From the NCBI GenBank assembly GCA_944354125.1, contig CALVPT010000007.1:1-64000 (forward strand): a stretch of DNA of 64,000 nucleotides. The letters run 5' to 3'. The position numbers were made by a program, and so were the translations under genes. Positions within the stretch are counted from its first letter, which is position 1; every line of letters begins with the position of its first letter. Origin of the DNA: an uncultured Clostridia bacterium (GTDB taxonomy: Bacteria > Bacillota > Clostridia > Christensenellales > Borkfalkiaceae). This document shows positions 54,354 through 63,638 of this stretch, piece after piece. Below the pieces are notes generated by a model, which worked only from the letters and a program-made list of their open reading frames with translations, did not search any database and was not told the origin of the DNA.

Positions 54354-55058
54354 TCAATCGTTGAAAAAATCTTCCTTTTTAAGGCTCTGGCGCGCCTTTT
54401 CTATCGCCCTCTTCTCTATCCTGGAGACGTATGAGCGCGAAATTTTAAGCCTTTTAGCCACTTCGCGCTGGGGAGTGGGCACGCCGTCTAAAAGCCCGTA
54501 CCTGAGCGTTATTATCGTATATTCGCGCGGATTGAGTATGCCCTTAAGAAGCTCTATGAACTTTTCGCGCTGAATAGATTTTTCGACGCGGCGGAATACG
54601 TTTTCCTCCTTTTCGGCGAGCAGGTCCATTACGGTCAGCTCGTTGCCGTCCTTGTCTACGCCGACGGGGTCGGAAAGCGAGACGGTATTTTTATACTTCT
54701 TGCCGGCGCGGATGAGCATTAGTATTTCGTTCTCTATGCACCTAGCCGTATAGGTGGCAAGCTGCGTGCCCTTGCCCTCCTGAAAGGTATTTATGGCCTT
54801 TATAAGTCCTATCGAGCCGACGGACAGCAGGTCGTCGGTTTCCGCCGCACCCGTGTACTTTTTGACTATGTGCGCAACCAGACGCATATTGTGCCTGACG
54901 AGAATGTCCCTGGCGTTGGCGTCGCCAGCCCTGGCAAGCGCCAGATATCGCCTTTCGTCCTCCTGCGAGAGCGGCTTGGGAAACGTCCCCTTCTGCCGCA
55001 CCATTCCCGTAAAGATGAAGATTTTGCTCAAGAGCAGCCCGACCACATCGAAAAACAT
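54354..55058 (-). CDS. sigK: RNA polymerase sporulation sigma factor SigK
   Basis: Late mother-cell sigma factor. The 234-residue product starts with a hydrophobic prosequence (MFFDVVGLLLSKIFIFTGMV), then PKPLSQEDERRYLALARAGD, region 2 (NMRLVAHIVKKY, LLSVGSIGLIKAI, LATYTARCIENEILMLIR), the SLSDPVGVDKDGNELTVMDLL segment diagnostic of SigK and region 4 ending ISRSYVSRIEKRA. AAGGGGG before ATG 55058 decides the start. The gene is continuous, without a skin-type insertion. Upstream, CATATGCTA (55091-55083 on the minus strand) resembles a sigma-E -10 element. Confidence 0.95.
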   Translation of the reverse strand: MFFDVVGLLLSKIFIFTGMVRQKGTFPKPLSQEDERRYLALARAGDANARDILVRHNMRLVAHIVKKYTGAAETDDLLSVGSIGLIKAINTFQEGKGTQLATYTARCIENEILMLIRAGKKYKNTVSLSDPVGVDKDGNELTVMDLLAEKEENVFRRVEKSIQREKFIELLKGILNPREYTIITLRYGLLDGVPTPQREVAKRLKISRSYVSRIEKRAIEKARQSLKKEDFFND

Positions 55059-55118
55059 ATTGCATTCCCCCTTAAAGTTGAGTTTAATAGCATATGAATC
55101 CGACGGGTTGTCTAATAA

Positions 55119-55158
55119 CAAAAAAAGGGCAAAAAGCCGAATTAAGCCCTTTGCCCTT
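55119..55158 (-). terminator. Terminator of the heterodimeric ABC exporter operon
   Basis: AAGGGCAAA (55158-55150) pairs with TTTGCCCTT (55133-55125), followed by seven Ts on the minus strand. Confidence 0.82.
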
Positions 55159-55220
55159 GTCTGTCTTTATTCAATTGCCCCCGCAATATGCCTTGATTAT
55201 CGGCTTGCGGAGCCTTGAAA

Positions 55221-57140
55221 TTATTCGAGTTCGAACGCACCCGTATAGAGCTGATAGTACTTGCCCTTCTGCTCTATGAGCTGTTCGTGGCTGCCCCTTT
55301 CGATTATCTCGCCGTGTTCGAGCACCATTATTGCCTTGCTGTTCCTTACGGTCGAAAGTCTGTGGGCTATGACGAATACCGTCCTGCCCTCCATGAGCTT
55401 ATCCATGCCCTGCTCAATGAGCTTTTCGGTACGGGTATCGATGGACGAGGTTGCCTCGTCGAGAATGAGCACGGGGCACTCGCTGACCATCGCCCTGGCG
55501 ATTGCGAGCAGCTGGCGCTGACCCTGCGACAGGTTGCTGCCGTCGCCCCTGATTATCGTATTGTATCCGTCGGGAAGATGGACAATGAAGCTGTCCGCAT
55601 TGGCGAGCTTTGCCGCCTTTATGCACTCCTCGTCGGTGGCGTCCAGTCTGCCGTAGCGGATATTGTCCATTACCGTGCCGGTGAAAAGGTGCGTATCCTG
55701 CAGAACTATGCCGAGCGAGCGCCTGAGGTCTGACTTCTTTATATCCCTTATGTTTATGCCGTCATAGGTGATTTCGCCCGACTGGATATCATAGAAGCGG
55801 TTTATGAGGTTGGTTATAGTCGTCTTGCCCGCGCCCGTCGAACCGACGAAGGCTATCTTCTGACCGGGCTTGGCATACAGCGTTATGTGCTTTAAGATTA
55901 CCTTGCCCTCGTCATAGCCGAAGACTACGTCGTTGAAGCGGATATCGCCCTTCAGGGGAATATACTCGGACTTGCCGCCCTCAAGCGGTTTCTTCCACGC
56001 CCATTCGCCCTCTGCGCTCTCGCCGTGGGTCAGCGTGATGTTGCCGCCCTCGTCCTCGGAAGGTTCATCTACCATCTCGAAGATTCTCTCCGCGCCTGCA
56101 AGCGCCATTACGATAGCGCTGAACTGCTGCGAAACCTGCTGAACGGGCATATTGAACTGCCTTGTGAACATCAGGAAGGAGACGAGCATGCCCGCCATTA
56201 CGGCGACTCTGTTAGCCGAGCCCGCATTCTGCACGCTGCAGAATATCGAGAGCAGACCGACTTCGCTGCCGAGACCTATTATGAGCACGCCGACGAGCGC
56301 TATGAGCACATACTGCAGATATCCGAGGTTGTTGTTTATGGGACCCATTACGAAGGCATAGGCGTTTGCCTTGCTGCCTGCCTCGTTGAGCTGGTCGTTG
56401 ACCACCTTGAACTGGTCCCTTGCCTTCTGCTCGTGGCAGAATACCTTTATTACCTTCTGACCTTCGGTCATCTCTTCGACGTAGCCGTTGAGCTTGCCGA
56501 GCGCCTGCTGGTTATACAGGTAGTACTTTGCCGACTTGCCGCCGATTATCTTCGTAGCCACGACTATTCCGCCGAGCACGACGAAGCCGACGAGCATGAG
56601 CGTCACGCTGTACATTATCATGAATACGAGTATTGCAATAAGCGTGATGGCCGAGGATATCAGCTGCGGAATGGTCTGGGTGAGCAGCTGACGCATCGTG
56701 TCGACATCGTTTGTATAGAGACTCATCAGGTCGCCGTGCGTATGAGAGTCGAAATATCTCAAGGGCAACGTCTGCATCTTTGCAAACATGTCGTTTCTCA
56801 TCTTCTTGAGCGTACCCTGCGCGATATACATCATTATTATGTTATACGCAAAGGACGAAGCCGCGCCGATGAAGTACACGCAACCCATGAAGAGTATGTT
56901 CGAATATATTACGGACATGTCGGCGTTTTTGCCGTTTATGAGTTCGGTGACAATGATAGATACCCTCGACGCCGAAAGCACGTTTGCCACCGAGGCGAGG
57001 AAGACGAACACGACGACGCAGGCAGTTGCAAACTTGTTGCGCGTGAATGTGTACCTGAGAAGTCTGCCCAACGTCTTCATGGGGTTCTTTGCGCCCCTTC
57101 CGCCCTTCATTCTGCCGTGAGGCCCTGACATATTAGCCAT
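55221..57140 (-). CDS. ABC exporter half-transporter, second subunit
   Basis: Fused membrane-ATPase protein of 639 residues: six transmembrane helices (~35-340), then the nucleotide-binding domain with Walker A GSTGAGKTT (~435), signature LSQGQRQLLAIARAM, Walker B VLILDEATSSID and a canonical E. It carries a basic, glycine-rich N-terminus. ATG 57140 is chosen over GTG 57149 because GGGAGGTGA sits just upstream. The gene overlaps the partner by eight bases. Likely forms a heterodimer of the BmrCD/YheHI type; substrate unknown. Confidence 0.93.
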   Translation of the reverse strand: MANMSGPHGRMKGGRGAKNPMKTLGRLLRYTFTRNKFATACVVVFVFLASVANVLSASRVSIIVTELINGKNADMSVIYSNILFMGCVYFIGAASSFAYNIIMMYIAQGTLKKMRNDMFAKMQTLPLRYFDSHTHGDLMSLYTNDVDTMRQLLTQTIPQLISSAITLIAILVFMIMYSVTLMLVGFVVLGGIVVATKIIGGKSAKYYLYNQQALGKLNGYVEEMTEGQKVIKVFCHEQKARDQFKVVNDQLNEAGSKANAYAFVMGPINNNLGYLQYVLIALVGVLIIGLGSEVGLLSIFCSVQNAGSANRVAVMAGMLVSFLMFTRQFNMPVQQVSQQFSAIVMALAGAERIFEMVDEPSEDEGGNITLTHGESAEGEWAWKKPLEGGKSEYIPLKGDIRFNDVVFGYDEGKVILKHITLYAKPGQKIAFVGSTGAGKTTITNLINRFYDIQSGEITYDGINIRDIKKSDLRRSLGIVLQDTHLFTGTVMDNIRYGRLDATDEECIKAAKLANADSFIVHLPDGYNTIIRGDGSNLSQGQRQLLAIARAMVSECPVLILDEATSSIDTRTEKLIEQGMDKLMEGRTVFVIAHRLSTVRNSKAIMVLEHGEIIERGSHEQLIEQKGKYYQLYTGAFELE

Positions 57141-58896
57141 TATCGTCACCTCCCTGCATCTGAGATTCGTATACTTCTCTGTATATCTCGTTGTTCTTCA
57201 ACAGTTCTTCATGCGTGCCTATGCCGTCTATCCTGCCCTCGTCGAGCACGATTATCTTGTCGGCGTCCTGCACGGAGGCGATTCGCTGGGCTATTATTAT
57301 CTTTGTCGTTTCGGGAGCGTGCTGTCTGAGCGCCGACCTTATCATTGCGTCCGTCTTGGTGTCGACAGCCGAAGTCGAGTCGTCGAAGATTATGACCTTG
57401 GGCTTCTTCAGAAGCGCCCTGGCAATGCACAGTCTCTGCTTCTGTCCGCCCGAGACGTTTACGCCGCCCTGTCCGAGGTCGTAGTCATATCCGCCCGGAA
57501 GATTTTGAATGAACTCGTCCGCACAGGCCTGCTTTGCGGCGAATTTTATCTCCTCGTCGGTGGCGTTCTCGTCGCCCCACTTGAGGTTTTCCCTTATCGA
57601 GCCGGAGAAGAGCACGTTCTTCTGGAGCACCATTGCAACCTTGCTCCTCAGGGTATCGAGGTTATAACGCCTTACGTCGATGCCGCCGACCTTTACGGAG
57701 CCGCCTGCAACGTCGTAAAGACGGGGAATGAGGCTGACGAGCGAGGTCTTGCCCGAACCCGTCGCACCTATGATGCCGACCGTTTCGCCCGACTTTATGT
57801 GAAGATTTATGTTTTCGAGTACGGTTACGTCCTTCTTCTGGGAATAGCAGAAGGAAACGTTTTCGAAGTCAACAGTACCGTCGGGAACTTCGAATACGGG
57901 TTCTTCGGGCTTGGGAAGCGTAGTGCGCTCGTTGAGCACCTCGCAAATACGGTCTGCCGAACCCTTGGAAAGCGATATGAAGTTGAGGCACATTGCCACC
58001 ATCATTACGCCCGTAAGTATCTGTGCGGAATACTGTATGAGAGTCTGAATTTCCTTGGGCTCTATGCTGCCTGCGAAGTTGCCGACATACATGTTCGAGC
58101 CAACGGTAAGTATTACTATGTTGACTATGAACATGACGAGCATGACGGTAGGCATCATTATGGCGAGTATTCTCTCCGCCTTTACGGAATAGGTATACAC
58201 GTCGCCGCTCGCCTTTTCCATCTTGGAAATTTCCCTGTCCTCCCTTACGTAGGACTTGACGACCCTTATCGCCGTGAGGTCTTCCTGCACGACGGCGTTG
58301 AGGGAGTCGTACTTTTTGAACATCGTCCTGAAATAGGGCACGACCCTGAACATACAGAACGCCACGACTATGCCTAAAATTATTGCCGCACCTGCAAATA
58401 TCAGCGCCATAATGGGCTCTATGACGAGCGTCATTATTATGGAGGCGATGAAGAGCACGGGCGCGCGGACGAGCATTCTTATGCTCATCTGATATGCGTT
58501 CTGCACGTTGGTGACGTCGGTCGTGATACGCGTTATCAGACTGGACGTCGAGTAGTTATCGATGTTCGCAAAGGAAAAACTCTGCAGGTTGTTGTACATA
58601 TCCTCCCTGAGGTTATGCGCAAATCCGCAGCTCGCCTTTGCCGCAAGCTTGCCGCCGAGAGCGCCGCTATACAGCGCAAGCAATGCACAGACAATCATCA
58701 GAACGGCACAGATGACTATGGTATTGATATTGATCTGCGCCTTATCTCCCGTGGAAACATCCTGGAGCTCACCGACGATGAATGTCATCAGAAAGGGAAT
58801 AAGTATTTCCATCAACGCTTCGACCGCCATGAGAATCGGCACTATTATCGAAGGTTTTTTGTATTCCCTCAGGCTTTTGAGTAATGTCTTAATCAT
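57133..58896 (-). CDS. ABC exporter half-transporter, first subunit
   Basis: A 587-residue fused half-transporter: six helices (~15-320) and a nucleotide-binding domain with Walker A GATGSGKTS (~372), signature VSGGQKQRLCIARAL and Walker B VIIFDDSTSAVD. The residue after Walker B is Asp-Ser rather than Glu-Ala, the pattern of a degenerate catalytic site in heterodimeric exporters, while the partner keeps DEATS. The two genes therefore probably encode one asymmetric exporter. Confidence 0.93.
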   Translation of the reverse strand: MIKTLLKSLREYKKPSIIVPILMAVEALMEILIPFLMTFIVGELQDVSTGDKAQININTIVICAVLMIVCALLALYSGALGGKLAAKASCGFAHNLREDMYNNLQSFSFANIDNYSTSSLITRITTDVTNVQNAYQMSIRMLVRAPVLFIASIIMTLVIEPIMALIFAGAAIILGIVVAFCMFRVVPYFRTMFKKYDSLNAVVQEDLTAIRVVKSYVREDREISKMEKASGDVYTYSVKAERILAIMMPTVMLVMFIVNIVILTVGSNMYVGNFAGSIEPKEIQTLIQYSAQILTGVMMVAMCLNFISLSKGSADRICEVLNERTTLPKPEEPVFEVPDGTVDFENVSFCYSQKKDVTVLENINLHIKSGETVGIIGATGSGKTSLVSLIPRLYDVAGGSVKVGGIDVRRYNLDTLRSKVAMVLQKNVLFSGSIRENLKWGDENATDEEIKFAAKQACADEFIQNLPGGYDYDLGQGGVNVSGGQKQRLCIARALLKKPKVIIFDDSTSAVDTKTDAMIRSALRQHAPETTKIIIAQRIASVQDADKIIVLDEGRIDGIGTHEELLKNNEIYREVYESQMQGGDDNG

Positions 58897-58944
58897 TATT
58901 TTTGCCTTTCGAATTGCTTCTCCTTATATTATTTGTATTTTAGT

Positions 58945-58972
58945 ATTATATCATCTTTACGGAAATTGTCAA
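58945..58972 (-). promoter_or_regulatory. Promoter of the heterodimeric ABC exporter
   Basis: TTGACA (58972-58967), 16-base spacer, extended -10 TGATATAAT with TATAAT at 58950-58945 on the minus strand. Confidence 0.85.
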
Positions 58973-59135
58973 ACCACGTGACTTGTCTATTTTATCCGCA
59001 CAATGTGAAATCTTTATCACAAAATCTCAACGCCAGCCATTATATAACCGTATGGCGACGACATTTTTCCTTCCTCTCAAAGGGCGAATACTTTAATTAT
59101 ATGCGGAGAAAATAAAATTTTGGCATAAAAATTGC
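58973..59135. other. Intergenic control region between ABC exporter and tRNA-Glu
   Basis: AT-rich spacer with an inverted repeat TGTGA-N8-TCACA (59004-59021) about 70 bases upstream of the exporter's predicted start and CCAT-N10-ATGG near 59037-59054. No gene is supported. Confidence 0.45.
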
Positions 59136-59164
59136 TTGCCAACTCAAAAAGCATATGCTATAAT
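59136..59164 (+). promoter_or_regulatory. Promoter of tRNA-Glu
   Basis: TTGCCA (59136-59141), 17-base spacer, TATAAT (59159-59164), 68 bases before the mature tRNA. Confidence 0.85.
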
Positions 59165-59232
59165 CTTTTAGCAACTGACGCGTAAGGGCAATGCAGCTGT
59201 GTTTATGACCCATACGCATTCAGACAGAATAT

Positions 59233-59307
59233 GGCCTTGTGGTCAAGCGGTTAAGACGGAGCCCTCTCAAGGCTCAATCCCGGGTTCGATTCCCGGCAGG
59301 GTCACCA
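59233..59307 (+). tRNA. tRNA-Glu (anticodon CUC)
   Basis: A 75-nt cloverleaf with CCA encoded. Acceptor GGCCTTG pairs with CAGGGTC (two G-U pairs), D arm GTCAAGCGGTTAAGAC, anticodon stem GAGCC/GGCTC with loop CTCTCAA (anticodon CTC, reading GAG), T arm CCGGG-TTCGATT-CCCGG. A lone tRNA gene with its own promoter and terminator; it reads the minor glutamate codon. Confidence 0.95.
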
Positions 59308-59310
59308 AAT

Positions 59311-59351
59311 AACAGAGCGGCAAGCATTTTATGCTTGCCGCTCTGTTTTTA
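59311..59351 (+). terminator. Terminator of tRNA-Glu
   Basis: ACAGAGCGGCAAGCA (59312-59326) pairs with TGCTTGCCGCTCTGT (59332-59346), five-base loop, T tract to 59350. Confidence 0.95.
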
Positions 59352-59550
59352 TCCCTGTACGCTCGAACACGGTCGGTTCGCCCGACCGACGAAGTCGGTC
59401 GCACGGAGCGCAAGCGGATTATCCCAGTGTTACAACCGACATTCACGGCATTGCACTTAAGGTTGCATTCCTAATATATAAATTCAGCCGCAAAAGTCAG
59501 CAAACTGCATTGATAAACAGTAAATTATTATGCACCCACAAATTGAAATC
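59352..59550. other. Non-coding spacer with GC-rich inverted repeats
   Basis: Contains CGGTCGG-TTCG-CCCGACCG (around 59370-59388) and a related GTCGGTC copy nearby, then AT-rich sequence. No coding region or known RNA is evident. Confidence 0.4.
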
Positions 59551-59583
59551 AGGGTCGGGCACGCAACGTGCCCGACCCTTTTT
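59551..59583 (-). terminator. Hairpin terminator after the aldolase-like gene
   Basis: AGGGTCGGGCACG (59551-59563) pairs with CGTGCCCGACCCT (59567-59579). The T tract is strong on the plus strand and weak on the minus strand (GATTTCAATTT), so it may act in both directions. Confidence 0.7.
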
Positions 59584-59595
59584 GCACATTAATTT

Positions 59596-60570
59596 TTACT
59601 TATCCTCGGTAATTTCCCTGAGGAATTCCTCATAGTCCTCTCTGCCTGCCTTTAAAAAATCAATGGCGGCATACGGGTGCACGTTGCGAAGCCCCGTGAG
59701 AAGATAGGGCACGTCATACCCCCACTCCACTCCGCTCTTTTTAAGCGGCGTCATATGCTCGCGCACGAACTCAAGCACAGGCTCTATTCTGTACTTCGGA
59801 TTCCTGAGATAACCTATGAGCGATTCGAGATAGCAATTGCCCGCACCCCTGCCTATTCCGCTGACAGTAGCGTCGAGATATTCCACGCCCTTTGAATATG
59901 CCGCGATGGTATTAGCGAATGCCAACTGCTGATTATTGTGCGCGTGCACGCCCAGCTTTTTGCCGTACTTATATGCCGTTTCGCCGTACAGGTCGCAGAC
60001 CCTTAAGATGTCGTCGGGATAGAGCGAGCCGAAGCTGTCGACGATATAAATGACGTCGACGGGCGACTTTGCGATGACTTCGAGCGCGCCCTTAAGCGTG
60101 CTTACGTCGTTTTTTGAAATAGCCATTATGTTGCAGGTGGTGAAATAGCCCATCTTATTGCAGTACTCGACCATCCCGGCCGCCTCCTCAATCTGATGGC
60201 AATAAGAGGCTATGCGGTATACGTCTATGACCGACTCGCTCACGGGCAGAACCTCGCACTTCAGGTCCACCCTGCCAACGTCCGACATAACGGCTATCTT
60301 CATGTTCGTGGCGTTTTCGCCGACGACGGCGCGTATTGCGTCCTCATCGCAGAACTTCCACTCGCCGAACTTGTTGACGTCGAACATCTTTTTTGAGACC
60401 TTGTAGCCGAATTCCATTATGTCGACGCCCGCCGCGAGATTGGCCCTGTAAAGCGCATCCGCAAATCCGCGGGGGAAACGGAACGAGTTGACTATTCCTC
60501 CGTCGCGCAGAGTCGCGTCCACTATCTTTACATCACTGTCCGCGTTAAGTTTTTTTACGTGCTCTGACAT
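59596..60570 (-). CDS. DRE-TIM aldolase family protein (4-hydroxy-2-oxovalerate aldolase-like)
   Basis: A 324-residue TIM-barrel protein. The metal/catalytic motif VDATLRDGG (~18-26) identifies the DRE-TIM metallolyase superfamily; VDSFGSLYPDDILR (~180) and GVHAHNNQQLAFAN (HxHxN metal site, ~208) and GIGRGAGNCYLE fit 4-hydroxy-2-oxovalerate aldolases and HMG-CoA-lyase relatives. ATG 60570 with AGAGGAAG is chosen; the longer frame to 60705 has no support. No partner acetaldehyde dehydrogenase is nearby, so the in vivo substrate is unclear. Confidence 0.85.
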   Translation of the reverse strand: MSEHVKKLNADSDVKIVDATLRDGGIVNSFRFPRGFADALYRANLAAGVDIMEFGYKVSKKMFDVNKFGEWKFCDEDAIRAVVGENATNMKIAVMSDVGRVDLKCEVLPVSESVIDVYRIASYCHQIEEAAGMVEYCNKMGYFTTCNIMAISKNDVSTLKGALEVIAKSPVDVIYIVDSFGSLYPDDILRVCDLYGETAYKYGKKLGVHAHNNQQLAFANTIAAYSKGVEYLDATVSGIGRGAGNCYLESLIGYLRNPKYRIEPVLEFVREHMTPLKKSGVEWGYDVPYLLTGLRNVHPYAAIDFLKAGREDYEEFLREITEDK

Positions 60571-60602
60571 ATTTCTTCCTCTTGCAATGTATAATCCTGC
60601 AT

Positions 60603-60632
60603 ATTCTACCACATGCGTAGGCAGACTGTCAA
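60603..60632 (-). promoter_or_regulatory. Promoter of the aldolase-like gene
   Basis: TTGACA (60632-60627), 18-base spacer, TAGAAT (60608-60603) on the minus strand. Between it and 60,800 I see nothing else supportable. Confidence 0.78.
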
Positions 60633-60804
60633 ATGCATTACGGTCGGAGCGTTGCCGACGCCCGAGCGGCTGCCCGAAATGTGCTGTAATAGCTACATAT
60701 GACAAAACATTTGAATGTAATTTTTTGCCATTATCCCCATTGTCGGAGGCAAAAAAATTTCACCTTATTTTCCCACAAGCGACAGATAAATGACATATAC
60801 GATA

Positions 60805-60833
60805 TTGAAAAAAAATCATAAAGATGATATAAT
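60805..60833 (+). promoter_or_regulatory. Promoter of the MacB/FtsX-type ABC operon
   Basis: TTGAAA (60805-60810), 17-base spacer, TATAAT (60828-60833), 52 bases before the ATG at 60886; AGGGGAA serves as ribosome binding site. Confidence 0.85.
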
Positions 60834-60885
60834 TGGTAATGAAAAAAGCCACCAAAGACGGTGAAACAAATAGGGGAATTATTAT

Positions 60886-61587
60886 ATGAGTTATCTGACC
60901 CTTGACAAAGTATGCAAACAGTACAAGAGCGGCGACATATGCGTCGACGCGCTCAAAGACGTTTCCTTCTCGCTCGAGGACGGGGAATTCGTCGTCGTGC
61001 TCGGCTCCAGCGGCGCGGGCAAGACAACGCTTTTGAATCTCCTGGGCGGAATGGACAGCGCGACGTCGGGAAAAATCATACTCGACGGAAAGGACGTGAC
61101 GGCGCTGAATAAGCGCGGACTTACTAACTACCGCAGAAACGACGTCGGTTTCGTGTTCCAGTTCTACAACCTCATGCCCAACCTGACCGCGCTGGAAAAC
61201 GTGGAAATTGCCATAGAGATTTGCAAAGGGGCGCGCAACCCCAAGGAAGTGCTTGCCGAGGTAGGCCTCGGCGACAGAATGAAGAACTTCCCCTCCCAGC
61301 TTTCGGGCGGCGAACAGCAGCGCGTTTCGATTGCGAGAGCGCTCGCCAAAAACCCCAAGCTGCTGCTTTGCGACGAGCCGACGGGTGCGCTCGACTACGT
61401 GACGGGCAAGATAATATTGAAGCTTCTGCACGACGTCTCCAAGGAGCAGAAAAAGCCCGTAATTATAGTAACGCATAACGCCGCGCTCAAGGACATGGCG
61501 GACAAAGTCATACATATAAAGAGCGGACGCGTCGAATATATTGAAATAAACAGAACGCCCACGCCCATTGAGGAGATTGAGTGGTGA
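60886..61587 (+). CDS. ABC transporter ATP-binding protein (MacB/LolD-like)
   Basis: A 233-residue ATPase with Walker [10 protein letters not shown] (~43-51), Q-loop [18 protein letters not shown], signature [15 protein letters not shown] (~142) and Walker [12 protein letters not shown], typical of the MacB/FtsE/LolD group that powers FtsX-fold permeases. Its last bases overlap the permease start. Its probable role is a mechanotransmission-type transporter for envelope stress, peptide resistance or export; no two-component system is visible. Confidence 0.94.
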   Translation: MSYLTLDKVCKQYKSGDICVDALKDVSFSLEDGEFVVVLGSSGAGKTTLLNLLGGMDSATSGKIILDGKDVTALNKRGLTNYRRNDVGFVFQFYNLMPNLTALENVEIAIEICKGARNPKEVLAEVGLGDRMKNFPSQLSGGEQQRVSIARALAKNPKLLLCDEPTGALDYVTGKIILKLLHDVSKEQKKPVIIVTHNAALKDMADKVIHIKSGRVEYIEINRTPTPIEEIEW

Positions 61588-63620
61588 AAACCTATCTTAA
61601 GACTTTATGGCGAATGTTTGAACGCCATATAACGCGACTTATATCGATAATTCTGATGGTCGTAGTAAGCGTCGGACTGACGGCAGGCATAGGCATGGCA
61701 ACCGATAAGATAAACGATTCGCTTGCCGAATACTATGACGACCGCAACGTCAGCGACATAATCCTCATGAACGAGGAGGGCGCGTTCACCGATGAGGATA
61801 TAGGCCTTATGACCGACCGCTACGGCGAGGAAAACGTCACCGTGGGCGGACTTATCGAGTTCGAAGTAAAGGACGGCAAAGCCGAAGTCGACGGGTCTGA
61901 GCTTACCTTTACGGGCGTGCCCGACGGCATAGTGCGCGTATATATCTTCGACGGCGGCTCGCCCGAAGACCTTACGCAGAACAAGCCCGAAAACATAGTA
62001 AAATACGACACCTCGGCAAACCCCGACGCTCTGACGGTATATGCCGAAAGGCCGTCTAACCAGCTTGCCTCCTACGAAGAGGGCGCGACTTTCACCCTCT
62101 CCACAGTCATAAACACGACCCAAAAAATAACGCAGGATACCCCCATCGGTCCCATGGAGCTGGACGCCGATCTGACGCTGAACGTCAACCAGAGCTATGT
62201 GCTCGGCGGAACGCTTTTGAATCCCCTGCACATGGCGACGAGGGACGACCCCAGCTATACTGACGACCCCGCCTCCGACGACGAAAACGACATGCTCGAC
62301 CTGACGGCGATATTCTACGTGTTCGGCAACCTGATAGACACGACCGCCGACGGCACGGCGACGGTCACCATGGGCGAAAACACCTTCACGCAGGAGATTT
62401 CGGACCAGGCCGTGACGATTGGCGCACAAGAGCTTAAAAACCAGGCGTATATACGCTTCAACACGCAGGACGCGCTCTTTTCGCTGGGCTATGACGGTGC
62501 GCTCGAAAACGAGGTTGCCGCACTGAAGTCCATGACATTTTCGGCGGATACAGAGATTCTTACCCTGCACGAGAACTTCTCCTTCGAGTCGTTCAGGGAA
62601 TATGCGAACAAGATACTCGGCATAGGCTATGTAATGATGGTCGTATTCCTGTTCGTCACCGTGCTCGTCGTGCTTTCGACGATGACACGACTCTTAGACG
62701 AGGAGAGAGGACAGATTGCATGCCTGATGACGCTGGGCTACTCCCCCTCGCTCATAATCTTCAAATATCTGCTGTTTGCGGCGATAGGCACGCTGATCGG
62801 CGGATTTGCCGCATACTTTGCAGGGCTTGGACTGTCGTGGATAATATACATCAACTTTGAATGGAACTTCGTGCTTCCTCCCTACTCGGCAAACGTCGTG
62901 ATGGTATTCTATACCATTACATTTGCGATAATACTGGTCTCCACCCTCGTAGCGACGATAATTGCAGGTTACAGGCTGACCAGTCAGCCGCCTGCAGAGC
63001 TGCTAAGACCCAAGGCGCCCAAGGCAGGCAAGACGGTATTTCTGGAGAAGATGCCGCTCATATGGAACAGGCTTTCTTTCAAGTACAAGTCGACTATGCG
63101 AAACGTGCTGAGATTCTTCGTGCGGTTTTTGATGACCGTCGTCGCCGTGGCGTTTTCGACGGCGCTGGTGCTTGCAGGTCTCGCCGTCCTTGACTGCTGT
63201 CTCTTCCAGGACATCGGCGGAGCGGCGATGATAGGCGTGGCAATAATAGTGCTGGTATTTGCGGCTCTGCTCAACTTCGTCGTCATATATACGCTGACCA
63301 ACATCAACATAAGCGAACGAGAGCGCGAGCTTGCCACCCTTATGGTGCTGGGCTATCACGACGGAGAAGTTGCGGGATACATCTTCCGCGAAATATATAT
63401 AACCAGCTTTATCGGCATACTGTTCGGGTTGCCGCTCGGGTGCCTTTTGTGCCTGCTCATTTTCAAGGTAATGGGCTTCGGCTCGATTGCGGGAATGAAC
63501 TGGTTCGTATGGGTGCTTGCGATAGTGCTTTCGGTAGTGTTCACCATACTCGTGACGCTCATGCTCAGGCGCAAGATAGTAAAGATAGACATGAACAACT
63601 CGCTTAAGGCGATAGAATAA
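61581..63620 (+). CDS. FtsX-like ABC transporter permease
   Basis: A 679-residue membrane protein: one N-terminal helix (~18-38), a large extracytoplasmic domain (~40-340), three helices (~350-470) of the first FtsX domain including LSTMTRLLDEERGQIACLMTLGYS (two motifs), then a second set (~510-665) with ERERELATLMVLGYHDGEV and a C-terminal helix followed by DMNNSLKAIE. Start is GTG at 61581 or 61584, behind GAGGAG. Pairs with the upstream ATPase. Confidence 0.92.
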   Translation: MVKTYLKTLWRMFERHITRLISIILMVVVSVGLTAGIGMATDKINDSLAEYYDDRNVSDIILMNEEGAFTDEDIGLMTDRYGEENVTVGGLIEFEVKDGKAEVDGSELTFTGVPDGIVRVYIFDGGSPEDLTQNKPENIVKYDTSANPDALTVYAERPSNQLASYEEGATFTLSTVINTTQKITQDTPIGPMELDADLTLNVNQSYVLGGTLLNPLHMATRDDPSYTDDPASDDENDMLDLTAIFYVFGNLIDTTADGTATVTMGENTFTQEISDQAVTIGAQELKNQAYIRFNTQDALFSLGYDGALENEVAALKSMTFSADTEILTLHENFSFESFREYANKILGIGYVMMVVFLFVTVLVVLSTMTRLLDEERGQIACLMTLGYSPSLIIFKYLLFAAIGTLIGGFAAYFAGLGLSWIIYINFEWNFVLPPYSANVVMVFYTITFAIILVSTLVATIIAGYRLTSQPPAELLRPKAPKAGKTVFLEKMPLIWNRLSFKYKSTMRNVLRFFVRFLMTVVAVAFSTALVLAGLAVLDCCLFQDIGGAAMIGVAIIVLVFAALLNFVVIYTLTNINISERERELATLMVLGYHDGEVAGYIFREIYITSFIGILFGLPLGCLLCLLIFKVMGFGSIAGMNWFVWVLAIVLSVVFTILVTLMLRRKIVKIDMNNSLKAIE

Positions 63621-63638
63621 CCGAGGGATACAGGACAA

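Noticed and set aside
54354..55121. A skin-like element or recombinase at sigK
   Set aside because: The sigK reading frame is continuous and no recombinase gene lies nearby.
56025..57128. A 367-codon open frame antisense to the ABC exporter subunit
   Set aside because: Composition (rich in His, Tyr, Glu, Arg) mirrors the reverse complement of the transporter gene; no start signals.
59239..59460. Plus-strand ORF overlapping the tRNA-Glu gene
   Set aside because: It begins inside the tRNA and crosses its terminator; no coding signals.
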